A stretch of DNA of 54,742 bases from the NCBI GenBank assembly GCA_900755895.1, contig CAAEIG010000218.1:1-54742 (forward strand), in the 5' to 3' direction. This DNA is from Clostridia bacterium. GTDB lineage: Bacteria > Bacillota > Clostridia > Oscillospirales > Acutalibacteraceae. A program made the translations under genes and the position numbers. Positions 39,207-47,724 of the stretch are shown here, piece after piece (within the stretch, counting starts at the first letter, position 1; every line of letters starts with the position of its first letter). The notes under the pieces were generated by a model. The model searched no databases. It was not told the origin of the DNA and saw nothing but the letters and a program-made list of their open reading frames with translations.

Positions 39207-40517
39207 TTAATCCAAAAATCCTTTGTAATGACGCATCATCATCTGGGATTCCAGCTGCTTGACGGTATCCAGAGCAACGCCCACAATAATGATTACGGAG
39301 GTGCCGCCCAAGGACAGGCCATACATGCCGGTAACGTTGGTATAAATGATGGGGATCAGGGCCACGAACGCCAGGAACAGCGCCCCGATCAAGGTAACTT
39401 TGGAGAGGATCTTCGCGATGAAATCCGCCGTGGGCTTGCCGGGACGGATGCCCGGGATGGTCCCATTGGACTGCCGGAGATTATTGGCCATCTCCAGAGG
39501 ATTATACTGAATGGACATATAGAAATAGGCGAACATCAAAATGAGGAAGAAGTACAGCACCACATAGAGCCAGCCGCTGGAGGAGAAAGCATCCAACACA
39601 GCGCGGCCAAAGCCCTCAGAGGGATTCCAGAAGAACTGGATGAACTGGGGGATGGACAAAATGGCGCTGGCAAAAATGACGGGCATAACGCCGCTCATGG
39701 CCACCTTGATGGGCAGGAAGGTGCTCTGGCCGCCATACATCTTGCGACCCACAACCTTCTTGGCGTACTGAACCGGGATACGGCGCTCGGCCTCGTTCAT
39801 GAAGACGATGACCCAAATGACCACCAGGAACAGCACGATGAACAGGGGAGCCAGAACCAGGTACTGGCCGGCAGAAGAGGCGCTCTGCATACCCAGCTGC
39901 ATGTACTGCCACACGGTGCCGAAAGTGACCGGCAGCCGGGCGACGATACCGGCAAACAGGATGATGGAGATGCCGTTGCCCACACCCTTGTCGTTGATCT
40001 GCTCGCCCATCCACATGATCAGGGCGGTGCCGGCGGTAAAGGTCAGCACGATGACGCAGGCAACGAACACTCCGGCGAAGCCGGTGGTGTACTCCACAAT
40101 GCCGGAGCCGCGGAGATAGAAGTAGTAGGCCACGCCCTGGATCAGGCCCAGGACCACAGTGACATACCGGGTGATGGTGGCGATCTTCTTGCGGCCTTCC
40201 TCACCCTCTTTAGCAAGAGCCTCCAGGGGCGGGATGGCGATGGTCAACAGCTGCATAATAATGGAGCTGTTGATGTAGGGTGTGATGCCCATTGCAAACA
40301 GGGAAGCGTAAGAGAACGCACCACCTGTCAACATATTGATATATCCCAAGGCCGAGTTCTGACCGGCTTCCGCCATCAGTTCGGACAGGGCGGAAACGTC
40401 CAGGAACGGCGCGGGAATGACAGAACCAAAACGAAAAACTACAATGATCAGAAGTGTATACAACAGCTTCTTCCGCAAGTCGGGGATCCGCCATGCGTTC
40501 CGGATCGTGTTGAACAC
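39207..40517 (-). CDS. secY: Preprotein translocase subunit SecY
   Basis: 436 residues with ten hydrophobic segments; begins MFNTIRNAWRIPDLRKKLLYTLLIIVVFRFGSVIPAP. The GTG start is the codon immediately after the rplO stop (TAA-GTG), with GAGGTGAT as ribosome site. The plug and pore regions (GGAFSYASLFAMGITPYINSSIIMQLL) and the C-terminal FLAFVALIPII region are intact. It forms the Sec channel with SecE and SecG for protein export. Confidence 0.98.
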   Translation of the reverse strand: MFNTIRNAWRIPDLRKKLLYTLLIIVVFRFGSVIPAPFLDVSALSELMAEAGQNSALGYINMLTGGAFSYASLFAMGITPYINSSIIMQLLTIAIPPLEALAKEGEEGRKKIATITRYVTVVLGLIQGVAYYFYLRGSGIVEYTTGFAGVFVACVIVLTFTAGTALIMWMGEQINDKGVGNGISIILFAGIVARLPVTFGTVWQYMQLGMQSASSAGQYLVLAPLFIVLFLVVIWVIVFMNEAERRIPVQYAKKVVGRKMYGGQSTFLPIKVAMSGVMPVIFASAILSIPQFIQFFWNPSEGFGRAVLDAFSSSGWLYVVLYFFLILMFAYFYMSIQYNPLEMANNLRQSNGTIPGIRPGKPTADFIAKILSKVTLIGALFLAFVALIPIIYTNVTGMYGLSLGGTSVIIIVGVALDTVKQLESQMMMRHYKGFLD

Positions 40518-40958
40518 TTAGATCACCTCGGCCTTCCCGCCAGCGGCCTCAATCTTCTCCTTGGCAGCCGCGGAGAAGGCAGTTGCCTTCACGGTGAGCT
40601 TCTTCTCAAGCTTGCCGTTGGAAAGGATCTTCACACCGTCGCAGGCCTTCTTCAGAATGCCGGCCTGGGTCAGAGCAGCGGCATCCACAGTGGCGCCGTC
40701 CTCAAACTTGTTCAGGCTGCCCACGTTCACGGCAACGATCTCCTTGGCGAAGATGTTGTTGAATCCGCGCTTGGGAATCCGCCGCTGCAGGGGCATCTGG
40801 CCGCCTTCGAAACCGGGCTGCTGGCCGTGGCCTGCACGAGCCTTCTGGCCCTTGTGGCCCTTACCGGCGGTCTTGCCGGTGCCGGCGCCATAACCTCTGC
40901 CGATACGCTTGCGCTCTTTGGTGGCGCCGGGCGTAGCTGTAAGCTGGTTGAGCTTCAT
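40518..40958 (-). CDS. rplO: 50S ribosomal protein L15
   Basis: ATG 40958 follows AAGGAGGTGCG, giving 146 residues. The uL15 N-terminal extension is Gly/Arg/Lys-rich (ATKERKRIGRGYGAGTGKTAGKGHKGQKARAG). The globular end is standard (ANGKLEKKL-like, KAEVI terminus). A late-assembly protein near the peptidyl transferase centre. Its stop abuts the secY GTG. Confidence 0.98.
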   Translation of the reverse strand: MKLNQLTATPGATKERKRIGRGYGAGTGKTAGKGHKGQKARAGHGQQPGFEGGQMPLQRRIPKRGFNNIFAKEIVAVNVGSLNKFEDGATVDAAALTQAGILKKACDGVKILSNGKLEKKLTVKATAFSAAAKEKIEAAGGKAEVI

Positions 40959-40980
40959 TGTCACGCACCTCCTTAAAAGA

Positions 40981-41148
40981 TTACTTCTCTACCTGGATCA
41001 GATGGCCGATCTTCTTCACCTTGCCCTGAGTCTGGGCATTGTCGGGCTGCTCGGTCACGTCGCCCACCTTTTTCAGACCCAGAGAGGCGGCTGTTGCGAT
41101 CTGGTCCTTCTTGGAGCCGATCAGGCTTTTCTTCAAAGTGATTTTCAT
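40981..41148 (-). CDS. rpmD: 50S ribosomal protein L30
   Basis: The 55-residue uL30 begins MKITLKKSLIGSKKDQIATA and ends IGHLIQVEK, with the family pattern of KSxIG and LGLxKVGDVTEQPD. The ATG follows AAGGGAGGG. It lies between rpsE and rplO as expected. Confidence 0.96.
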   Translation of the reverse strand: MKITLKKSLIGSKKDQIATAASLGLKKVGDVTEQPDNAQTQGKVKKIGHLIQVEK

Positions 41149-41162
41149 GCTCTGGCCCTCCC

Positions 41163-41663
41163 TTACAGGATCTCTTTGGCGGTCTTCCCACGCAGGGCGG
41201 CCACTTCTTCAGCGGTGCGCAGCTGGGTCAGGCCGGCCAGGGTGGCGCGGACCACGTTGCAGGGGTTGTTGGAACGCAGTGCCTTGGCACGGATATCCCG
41301 AATGCCAGCGCACTCAACCACGGCACGCACGGGGCCGCCGGCGATAACGCCGGTACCGGGAGCGGCGGGCTTCAGGATGACGCGGCCGGCGCCAAACTCG
41401 CCCACAATGTCGTGGGGAATGGTGGTGCCGCGCAGGGCGATGGTGGTCAGATGCTTCTTAGCATCCTCAATGCCCTTGCGGATGGCGTCCGGCACCTCAG
41501 CGGCCTTGCCAATGCCAAAGCCCACAATGCCGTCGCCGTTGCCCACAACGACCAGCGCGGAGAACTTCATCACGCGGCCGCCTTTGACAGTCTTGCTAAC
41601 ACGGTTAATCGCCACAACCCGCTCCTGCAGGTCCAGCGTAGAAGCGTCAATATTTCTAGCCAA
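41163..41663 (-). CDS. rpsE: 30S ribosomal protein S5
   Basis: The 166-residue uS5 uses a TTG start (41663) behind AAGGAGG; no ATG or GTG fits the family N-terminus. The N-terminal dsRNA-binding domain (LQERVVAINRVSKTVKGGRVMKFSALVVVGNGDGIVGFGIGKA) and the C-terminal domain (RVILKPAAPGTGVIAGGPVRAVVECAGIRDI) are intact. It contributes to decoding accuracy and mRNA unwinding. The TTG start is the only one in the ribosomal block. Confidence 0.96.
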   Translation of the reverse strand: MARNIDASTLDLQERVVAINRVSKTVKGGRVMKFSALVVVGNGDGIVGFGIGKAAEVPDAIRKGIEDAKKHLTTIALRGTTIPHDIVGEFGAGRVILKPAAPGTGVIAGGPVRAVVECAGIRDIRAKALRSNNPCNVVRATLAGLTQLRTAEEVAALRGKTAKEIL

Positions 41664-41680
41664 AATCTTTTCCTCCTTGC

Positions 41681-42040
41681 TTAGAAGTTGAGGCCGCCCT
41701 CACGGGCGCCTTCGGCCAGCTCTTTGACGCGGCCGTGGAAGATATAACCGCCGCGGTCGAAGACCACATTGGTGATGCCTTTCTCTGCTGCCTTCTGGGC
41801 GATCATCTTGCCAACCTCGCGGGCAGCTTCTTTGTTGCCGCCATTGCCGTTGAAGCTCTTGTCCAGAGTGGACGCAGCGCACAGGGTGTGCCCCGTGGTG
41901 TCGTCGATGATCTGGGCGTAGATGTTGGCGCTGGAGCGGAACACGTTCAGGCGGGGCCGCTCTGCGGTGCCGCTGATCTTGCCGCGCACACGCTTGTGAC
42001 GGCGAAGACGAGCCTTGTTTGTATCTGCCTTATTGACCAT
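41681..42040 (-). CDS. rplR: 50S ribosomal protein L18
   Basis: 119-residue uL18: RLRRHKRVRGKISGTAERPRLNVFRSSANIYAQIIDDTTGHTLCAASTLD, ending GRVKELAEGAREGGLNF. It binds 5S rRNA with L5 and L25. The ATG follows AGAAGGAG. Normal spc position between rplF and rpsE. Confidence 0.98.
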   Translation of the reverse strand: MVNKADTNKARLRRHKRVRGKISGTAERPRLNVFRSSANIYAQIIDDTTGHTLCAASTLDKSFNGNGGNKEAAREVGKMIAQKAAEKGITNVVFDRGGYIFHGRVKELAEGAREGGLNF

Positions 42041-42061
42041 TTTTTCTCACTCCTTCTACCT

Positions 42062-42607
42062 TTACTTAGAGCCCTTGCCGGCCTTGCCTTCCTTGCGGCG
42101 GACAAACTCGCCGGCATAGCGGATGCCCTTGCCCTTGTAGGGCTCCGGAGGCCGCTTCTCGCGGACTTCGGCGGCAAACTGGCCGACCTTCTGCTTGTCG
42201 ATGCCGGAGATGACGATGGTGTTGGCGTTGGGAGCGTCAATCTTGATATCCTCGTTCTCAGACACAATCACCTGATGGGAGTAACCCAGGTTCATCACCA
42301 GGTCCTTGCCCTGCTTCTGCACACGATAGCCCACACCCTGGACCTCCAAAGTCTTGGAGAAGCCCTCGGTCACGCCAACCACCATATTGTGGATGAGCGT
42401 GCGGGTCAGGCCATGGAGCGAACGGGACTCCTTTTCGTCGTCAGGACGGGTCACCAGAATCTCACTGCCCTCAACAGCAATGGTCATCTTGGGGTTGAAG
42501 CTCTGGGACAGGGTACCCTTGGGGCCCTTCACCGTCACGTCGCTGCCGTTGACTGTTACCTCAACGCCAGCGGGAATATTGATGGGTTTTCTTCCAATTC
42601 TCGACAT
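42062..42607 (-). CDS. rplF: 50S ribosomal protein L6
   Basis: The ATG at 42607 (MSRIGRKPINIPAGVEVTVNGSDVTVKGPKGTLSQ) follows AAGGGGG, giving 181 residues. It has two repeated L6 domains. The C-terminal signature PEPYKGKGIRYAGEFVRRKEGKAGK is complete. It lies near the sarcin-ricin loop and elongation-factor binding site. Confidence 0.98.
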   Translation of the reverse strand: MSRIGRKPINIPAGVEVTVNGSDVTVKGPKGTLSQSFNPKMTIAVEGSEILVTRPDDEKESRSLHGLTRTLIHNMVVGVTEGFSKTLEVQGVGYRVQKQGKDLVMNLGYSHQVIVSENEDIKIDAPNANTIVISGIDKQKVGQFAAEVREKRPPEPYKGKGIRYAGEFVRRKEGKAGKGSK

Positions 42608-42626
42608 GCTCTCGCACCCCCTTTTC

Positions 42627-43022
42627 TTACCAAATGAACGCCAGCACTTCGCCGCCGACGTTTTCTTTTCTAGCAGCACGGTCGGTCATGATCCCCTTGG
42701 AAGTGGAGATGATGGCCACACCCAAGCCCTTCATGACCTTGGGCAGGTCCTGGGCATTGGAGTAGATCCGCAGGCCGGGCTTGGAAACCCGCTTCAGGCC
42801 CTTGATCACGGGCTGCTTGCCAACGTACTTCAGGGTGATGGTGATCATACCCTGCTTGCCGTCTTCTGTCACATTGAAACCCTTCACATAGCCCTCGTCC
42901 ACCAGGATCTGGCAAATGGCCTTCTTCATGTTGGAGGCGGGCACCTCCACGGTGTCGTGGCGGGCAGCCTGGGCATTGCGGATGCGGGTCAGCAAATCTG
43001 CAATGGTATCAGTAACTTGCAT
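42627..43022 (-). CDS. rpsH: 30S ribosomal protein S8
   Basis: 131-residue uS8: MQVTDTIADLLTRIRNAQAARHDTVEVPASNMKKAICQILVDEGYVKGF and the C-terminal signature GVAIISTSKGIMTDRAARKENVGGEVLAFIW. A central 16S rRNA binder. AAGGAGGTACG precedes the ATG. Confidence 0.98.
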   Translation of the reverse strand: MQVTDTIADLLTRIRNAQAARHDTVEVPASNMKKAICQILVDEGYVKGFNVTEDGKQGMITITLKYVGKQPVIKGLKRVSKPGLRIYSNAQDLPKVMKGLGVAIISTSKGIMTDRAARKENVGGEVLAFIW

Positions 43023-43044
43023 CTTTTCGTACCTCCTTGATGAT

Positions 43045-43230
43045 TTACCAGCTTGCCTTCTTCACGCCGGGGATCTCGCCCTTGTATGCAAGCTCCCTGA
43101 AGCAGATACGGCAAATGCCGAACTTCCGAAGGTAGGCATGCGGCCGGCCGCAGATCTTGCAGCGGTTGTATTCCCGGGTGGAATACTTCTGAGGTCTACT
43201 CTGTTTGATTTTCATCGAAGTCTTGGCCAC
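43045..43230 (-). CDS. rpsN: 30S ribosomal protein S14, zinc-binding type
   Basis: The 61-residue short form of uS14 (type Z) has two zinc-knuckle pairs, CKIC at about 24-27 and CRIC at about 40-43, within RCKICGRPHAYLRKFGICRICFRELAYKGEIPGVKKASW. The zinc type is typical of Gram-positives; a longer zinc-free paralogue may exist elsewhere. Located between rplE and rpsH. Confidence 0.98.
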   Translation of the reverse strand: MAKTSMKIKQSRPQKYSTREYNRCKICGRPHAYLRKFGICRICFRELAYKGEIPGVKKASW

Positions 43231-43242
43231 AATAATCCCTCC

Positions 43243-43782
43243 TTATTTGGTGAACGGAGCGCCCATCAGAGTCAGGAACTCGCGGGCCTCTTCGTCGGTG
43301 TTGGCGGTGGTGACAAAGCAGATGTCCATGCCCCGAACCTTGTCGACCTTATCGTAGTCGATCTCGGGGAAGATCAGCTGCTCACGGATACCCATGTTGT
43401 AGTTGCCACGGCCATCAAAGGAATTGGGGTTGATGCCCCGGAAGTCACGGACGCGGGGCAGGGCCACGTTGAACAGGCGGTCCAAAAACTCATACATCCG
43501 GTCGCCGCGCAGGGTGACCTTCACGCCAATGGGCATGCCCTCACGCAGCTTGAAGTTAGCCACGCTCTTCTTAGCCTTGCACACCACGGGCTTCTGGCCG
43601 GTGATCTTGGCCAGGTCGCCGCTGATGTTGTCAATGGCCTTGGCATTGTCCTTGGCCTCGCCAGCGCCCACGTTGATGACGATTTTGTCCAGCTTGGGGA
43701 TCTGCATCACGCTCTTGTAGCCGAACTTCTTCATCAGGGCGGGGGCAACTTCTGCTTTATAGAAATCTTTCATTCTAGCCAT
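43243..43782 (-). CDS. rplE: 50S ribosomal protein L5
   Basis: The 179-residue uL5 contains SVMQIPKLDKIVINVGAGEAKDN, LREGMPIGVKVTLRGDRMYEFLDRLFNVALPRVRDFRG and EQLIFPEIDYDKVDKVRGMDI, the full family pattern. It binds 5S rRNA and contacts P-site tRNA. GGAGG precedes the ATG. Confidence 0.98.
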   Translation of the reverse strand: MARMKDFYKAEVAPALMKKFGYKSVMQIPKLDKIVINVGAGEAKDNAKAIDNISGDLAKITGQKPVVCKAKKSVANFKLREGMPIGVKVTLRGDRMYEFLDRLFNVALPRVRDFRGINPNSFDGRGNYNMGIREQLIFPEIDYDKVDKVRGMDICFVTTANTDEEAREFLTLMGAPFTK

Positions 43783-43797
43783 GCTTTATATCCTCCC

Positions 43798-44118
43798 TCA
43801 CAGCGACTCGCCGCATTTTTTGCAAATGCGCTCTTTCGTGCCGTCCTTCAGGATCTTGTGACCGACACGGGTGGGCTTGCCGCAGCGGGGGCAAACCACC
43901 TGCACCTTGCAGGCATAGATGGCGCCTTCGGCCTTGATGATGCCGCCGGCCTCGCCCATTCTACGGGGCTTCACATGCTTCTGGACAAAGTTGGCGTTCT
44001 CCACGATGACCTTGCCCTCTTTGGGGCTGACCTGCATGACCTTGCCCTTCTTGCCGCGGTCTTTGCCGCTGAGGATTACGACGGTGTCACCGGTTTTCAC
44101 ATGAACCTTGTTATTCAT
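43798..44118 (-). CDS. rplX: 50S ribosomal protein L24
   Basis: The 106-residue uL24 has an N-terminal KOW motif (VKTGDTVVILSGKDRGKKGKVMQVSPKEGKVIVENANFV). The C-terminal half contains two CxxC pairs (VCPRCGKPTRVGHKILKDGTKERICKKCG), a zinc-ribbon variant seen in many Firmicutes. An early 50S assembly initiator. Confidence 0.98.
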   Translation of the reverse strand: MNNKVHVKTGDTVVILSGKDRGKKGKVMQVSPKEGKVIVENANFVQKHVKPRRMGEAGGIIKAEGAIYACKVQVVCPRCGKPTRVGHKILKDGTKERICKKCGESL

Positions 44119-44133
44119 TTCAGTGCACCTCCA

Positions 44134-44502
44134 TTAAAGAACTTCGGGAGCCAGGGACAGGATCTTCATGTATTCCTTGTCGCGCAGCTCACGGGCCACA
44201 GGCCCAAAGATACGGGTTCCGCGGGGGTTCTTGTCATCGCGGATGATGACGGCCGCATTTTCGTCGAAACGGATATAGGTGCCGTCCTCGCGGCGCACGC
44301 CGGAAGAAGTCCGGACGATAACTGCCTTGACAACGTCGCCTTTTTTAACCACGCCGCCGGGTGCTGCTTTTTTAACGGAAGCAACCACCACGTCGCCGAT
44401 ATTGGCATACCTCCTGCCAGTGCCGCCCAGCACACGGATGCACATAAGCTCCTTGGCGCCGGTGTTGTCGGCCACTTTGAGGTAAGACTGCTGCTGAATC
44501 AC
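44134..44502 (-). CDS. rplN: 50S ribosomal protein L14
   Basis: The 122-residue uL14 begins MIQQQSYLKVADNTGAKELMCIRVLGGTGRRYANIGDVVVASVKKAAPGG, with a GTG start behind AAAGGAGG. Complete family signature through IFGPVARELRDKEYMKILSLAPEVL. It forms intersubunit bridges. It is separated from rpsQ by a 70-base AT-rich gap with only weak pairing. Confidence 0.98.
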   Translation of the reverse strand: MIQQQSYLKVADNTGAKELMCIRVLGGTGRRYANIGDVVVASVKKAAPGGVVKKGDVVKAVIVRTSSGVRREDGTYIRFDENAAVIIRDDKNPRGTRIFGPVARELRDKEYMKILSLAPEVL

Positions 44503-44572
44503 AGTGCGTTCCTCCTTTGCTTAAAAGCCAAATAGAATTTTTTGTTTTGGATAAATCGCTCTGCCAAAATTT

Positions 44573-44833
44573 TTATTTGGCTTTCTCGATGATCTCCACC
44601 AGACGCCATCTCTTGTCCTTGGAGAGGGGGCGGGTCTCCATGATGCGCACGCGGTCGCCCACACGGCACTCGTTGTTCTCGTCGTGGGCCTTGCGCTTCA
44701 CAGTACGCTTGATGACCTTGTTGTAGATGGGGTGCTTCACGCTGTCCTGGATAGCGACCACCACGGTCTTGTCCATCTTATCGCTGACGACGCGGCCAAC
44801 CGCGGTCTTTCTCATGTTTCTCTCTTCGCTCAC
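44573..44833 (-). CDS. rpsQ: 30S ribosomal protein S17
   Basis: The 86-residue uS17 uses a GTG start (44833) with GGGAGG nine bases upstream; MSEERNMRKTAVGRVVSDKMDKTVVVAIQD matches the Firmicute N-terminus. The OB fold is complete through VRIMETRPLSKDKRWRLVEIIEKAK. A primary 16S rRNA binder. Confidence 0.98.
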   Translation of the reverse strand: MSEERNMRKTAVGRVVSDKMDKTVVVAIQDSVKHPIYNKVIKRTVKRKAHDENNECRVGDRVRIMETRPLSKDKRWRLVEIIEKAK

Positions 44834-44853
44834 TTCTGAATCCTCCCTTCCCG

Positions 44854-45057
44854 TTAGGCGTTATCGGCGCGGAGCTCGTTCTCGCGGATGACGGTCTTCA
44901 CCCGAGCGATGTCCTTCTTCACAGCCGAGATGCGCATGGGGTTGTCAAGCTGATTGATAGCGAGCTGGAAACGCAGGTTGAAAAGCTCAGCCTTCAGGTC
45001 GGCGAGTTTGCTGTTCAGCTCGTCAGCGGTCATTTCTCTGATTTCTGAAGCTTTCAT
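44854..45057 (-). CDS. rpmC: 50S ribosomal protein L29
   Basis: The 67-residue helical hairpin of uL29: MKASEIREMTADELNSKLADLKAELFNLRFQLAINQLDNPMRI. The ATG shares its A with the rplP stop (TGATG), so translation is coupled. It sits at the tunnel exit and contacts chaperones. Confidence 0.97.
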   Translation of the reverse strand: MKASEIREMTADELNSKLADLKAELFNLRFQLAINQLDNPMRISAVKKDIARVKTVIRENELRADNA

Positions 45058-45479
45058 CACAAACTAGCCTCCGTTTCTTTTGTCACGAATTTGCACTTGA
45101 TGGGGAGCTTGTTGGCGGCCAGGCGCAGAGCCTCGCGGGCAGTGGCCTCGGGCACGCCGCCCAGCTCGAACATCACCCTGCCGGGCTTCACAACGGCAAC
45201 CCAGTACTCGGGAGAGCCTTTACCGGAACCCATTCGGGTTTCAGCGGGCTTCTGAGTGACGGGCTTGTCGGGGAAAATCTTGATCCAGACCTTACCGAAA
45301 CGCTTGCAGTAACGGGTCATGGCCACACGGGCGGCCTCGATCTGGTTGGAGGTGATCCAAGCGGGCTCCAGAGCCTGCAGGCCAAAATCGCCATAGGTCA
45401 CCTTATTGCCGCGCAGGGCCTTGCCCTTCATGCGGCCTCTCTGAACTCTGCGGTATTTCACGCGCTTAGGCAGTAACAT
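45057..45479 (-). CDS. rplP: 50S ribosomal protein L16
   Basis: 140-residue uL16: MLLPKRVKYRRVQRGRMKGKALRGNKVTYGDFGLQALEPAWITSNQIEAARVAMTRY and KPAETRMGSGKGSPEYWVAVVKPGRVMFELGG. It helps position A-site tRNA. Its ATG overlaps the rpsC stop by one base. Confidence 0.98.
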   Translation of the reverse strand: MLLPKRVKYRRVQRGRMKGKALRGNKVTYGDFGLQALEPAWITSNQIEAARVAMTRYCKRFGKVWIKIFPDKPVTQKPAETRMGSGKGSPEYWVAVVKPGRVMFELGGVPEATAREALRLAANKLPIKCKFVTKETEASL

Positions 45480-46216
45480 TATCTGCGGCCTCCTTCCCTA
45501 TTGCGATCGGGGCGGCGGTCACGGCGCTCCCGGCGGTCGTCACGGCGGCGGTCGCCCCGGTCGGAACGCTCACGGCTGGAGCGGTTGTCGTTGAGCACCT
45601 CACCCTTGTACAGCCAAACCTTTACGCCGATACGGCCGTAAGTGGTGTTGGCCTCAGCAAAACCATAGTCGATGTCAGCGCGGATGGTCTGCAGCGGAAT
45701 GGTACCGTCATGGTACTCTTCGCTGCGGGCGATTTCAGCGCCGCCCAAACGGCCGGAAACCTTGGTCTTGATACCCTTGGCGCCCAGCTTCATGCTGCGG
45801 CCGATGCAGCCCTTCATGGCGCGGCGGAAAGAGATCCGGCGCTCCAGCTGAGAGGCGATGTTCTCAGCCACCAGCTGAGCGTTCAGGTCGGGCTGCCGCA
45901 CTTCTACGATGTTGATGACCACGGGCTTATTCAGCATCTTCTCGCACTGCTGACGCAGCTTCTCGATCTCAGCGCCGCCCTTGCCGATGACCATGCCCGG
46001 CTTTGCGCAGTGGATGTGGATGCGCACCTTAGAGGCGTCGCGCTCAATCTCGATCTTCGGCACGCCAGCGGCGTACAGCTGCTTCTTCAGCGTCTTGCGG
46101 AGGTTGTAATCCTCCACCAGGATGTCGCCGAACTCGCTGTCATTGGCGAACCAGCGGGAATCCCAGTCTTTGATAACACCCACACGGAGACCGTGGGGAT
46201 TCACTTTCTGACCCAT
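45479..46216 (-). CDS. rpsC: 30S ribosomal protein S3 with arginine-rich tail
   Basis: The 245-residue uS3 has an N-terminal KH domain with the GKGG loop (GMVIGKGGAEIEKLR) and a C-terminal domain (GAKGIKTKVSGRLGGAEIARSEEYHDGTIPLQTIRADIDYGFAEANTTYG), forming the mRNA entry helicase with S4 and S5. After the conserved GVKVWLYKGEVL the protein continues ~38 residues in a charged Arg/Asp/Glu-rich tail (SDRGDRRRDDRRERRDRRPD). Such tails vary between species and are probably disordered. Confidence 0.98.
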   Translation of the reverse strand: MGQKVNPHGLRVGVIKDWDSRWFANDSEFGDILVEDYNLRKTLKKQLYAAGVPKIEIERDASKVRIHIHCAKPGMVIGKGGAEIEKLRQQCEKMLNKPVVINIVEVRQPDLNAQLVAENIASQLERRISFRRAMKGCIGRSMKLGAKGIKTKVSGRLGGAEIARSEEYHDGTIPLQTIRADIDYGFAEANTTYGRIGVKVWLYKGEVLNDNRSSRERSDRGDRRRDDRRERRDRRPDRNREGGRR

Positions 46217-46234
46217 AATTTGCCTCCTTACCGC

Positions 46235-46570
46235 TTACTCTTTTTCCTTCACCACGATGGTGATGTGCGAAGTCCTCTTCAAAACCCGGAACGCCCGGCC
46301 ATGGGCGCTGGGACGGATCCGCTTCAGGATCGGCCCGGGGGTGACATAGCACTGGGAAACATACAGGCTGTTGCGATCCATGTTGAAGTTGTTCTCCGCG
46401 TTAGCCACAGCGGATTTGAGCAGCTTCTCCAGGTCCTCGCAGGCGGCCTTGGGGGTGTGCTTCAAGATAGCGGCGGCAAGGTCCACCGGCTTATTGCGGA
46501 TGAGATCCAGGACGATTCCGACCTTCCGGGGAGAGATACGGGTGTAGTTCAGTGTTGCTTTCGCTTCCAT
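46235..46570 (-). CDS. rplV: 50S ribosomal protein L22
   Basis: 111-residue uL22: YTRISPRKVGIVLDLIRNKPVDLAAAILKHTPKAACEDLEKLLKSAVANAENN and the hairpin region PGPILKRIRPSAHGRAFRVLKRTSHITIVV, which lines the exit tunnel at the macrolide site. Complete. AAAGGAG precedes the ATG. Confidence 0.98.
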   Translation of the reverse strand: MEAKATLNYTRISPRKVGIVLDLIRNKPVDLAAAILKHTPKAACEDLEKLLKSAVANAENNFNMDRNSLYVSQCYVTPGPILKRIRPSAHGRAFRVLKRTSHITIVVKEKE

Positions 46571-46590
46571 TGTTCTTCTCTCCTTTCTGC

Positions 46591-46863
46591 TTACTTAGAG
46601 GTCTTTGCGCCCGCGTGGCCCTTGAAGGTCCGCGTGGGGGCAAACTCGCCCAGCTTGTGTCCGACCATGTCCTCGGTGACGTACACCGGCACATGCTTGC
46701 GGCCGTCGTGGACCGCGATGGTGTGACCAACGAAATCCGGGAAGATCATGGAGGATCTGCTCCAGGTCTTGACGATCTTCTTCTCGCCGGCCTCGTTCAT
46801 GGCCTGGATCCTTTTCAGCAGCACGGGCTGTACAAAGGGTCCCTTCTTTAAGCTTCTGCTCAT
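46591..46863 (-). CDS. rpsS: 30S ribosomal protein S19
   Basis: 90-residue uS19: MSRSLKKGPFVQPVLLKRIQAMNEAGEKKIVKTWSRSSMIFPDFVGHTIAVHDGRKHVPVYVTEDMVGHKLGEFAPTRTFKGH. In the 30S head next to S13. Standard S10-operon position. Confidence 0.98.
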   Translation of the reverse strand: MSRSLKKGPFVQPVLLKRIQAMNEAGEKKIVKTWSRSSMIFPDFVGHTIAVHDGRKHVPVYVTEDMVGHKLGEFAPTRTFKGHAGAKTSK

Positions 46864-46890
46864 AGTGTCTTTGCTCCTTTCCCGTGCGAC

Positions 46891-47724
46891 TTACTTGCCG
46901 TTTCTGCGCTTCACGATAAACTTATCGCTGCGGTTGTTCTTCTTGCGGGTCTTGTAACCCAGAGCGGGCTTGCCCCAAGGAGTGACAGGTCCGGGACGGC
47001 CCACAGGGCTCTTGCCCTCACCACCGCCGTGGGGGTGGTCATTGGGGTTCATAACGGAACCGCGCACGGTAGGCCGCCAACCCATGTGACGCTTACGGCC
47101 GGCTTTACCGATCTTCACGTTCTCATGGTCGATATTGGAAACCTGGCCGATGGAGGCCATGCAGTTCTCGGGAACATTGCGCAGCTCGCCGGAGGGCAGA
47201 CGCAGCAGAGCCATGCCGTTCTCCTTAGCCATCAGCTGAGCCATGATGCCAGCGGCACGAGCCAGCTGAGCGCCCTTGCCGGGATACAGCTCCACGTTGT
47301 GGATGAAGGTACCGACAGGGATGTTCTTCAGGGGCAGGGCGTTGCCGGGCTTGATGTCGGCGCCAGCGCCGGAGACAACCTTGTCCCCAGCCTTCAGGCC
47401 GTGGGGAGCCAGGATGTAGCGCTTCTCGCCGTCGGCGTACTGCACCAGTGCGATGAAGGCGGAACGGTTGGGATCGTACTCGATGCCCAGAACAGTGGCC
47501 TCCACGTCATGCTTCTGACGCTTGAAGTCGATGATGCGGTACTTCTTGCGGTTGCCGCCGCCACGATGGCGAACGGTGATGCGGCCATAGCTGTTGCGGC
47601 CGGCTTTTTTATCCAGAGGAGCCAGCAGGCTCTTCTCAGGACCATTCTTGGAAAGGCTGGTGTAGTCCGTGACGGACATGTTCCGCCTTGCCGCGGTGGT
47701 CGGCTTATAACTCTTAATTGCCAT
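46891..47724 (-). CDS. rplB: 50S ribosomal protein L2
   Basis: The 277-residue uL2 is complete from MAIKSYKPTTAARRNMSV to the C-terminal signature MNPNDHPHGGGEGKSPVGRPGPVTPWGKPALGYKTRKKNNRSDKFIV, which includes the conserved His of the peptidyl transferase region. TAGGAGAG precedes the ATG. It is separated from rplW by an unusual 112-base gap with four hairpins (47725-47836). Confidence 0.98.
   Translation of the reverse strand: MAIKSYKPTTAARRNMSVTDYTSLSKNGPEKSLLAPLDKKAGRNSYGRITVRHRGGGNRKKYRIIDFKRQKHDVEATVLGIEYDPNRSAFIALVQYADGEKRYILAPHGLKAGDKVVSGAGADIKPGNALPLKNIPVGTFIHNVELYPGKGAQLARAAGIMAQLMAKENGMALLRLPSGELRNVPENCMASIGQVSNIDHENVKIGKAGRKRHMGWRPTVRGSVMNPNDHPHGGGEGKSPVGRPGPVTPWGKPALGYKTRKKNNRSDKFIVKRRNGK

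Noticed and set aside
39204..40976. A 590-codon plus-strand frame opposite secY and rplO
   Set aside because: Antisense shadow of well-identified genes; composition rich in His/Asp/Gly/Gln and no homology-like motifs.
42916..44535. A 539-codon plus-strand frame opposite rpsN-rplN
   Set aside because: It crosses six ribosomal protein genes on the other strand and shows no start signal.
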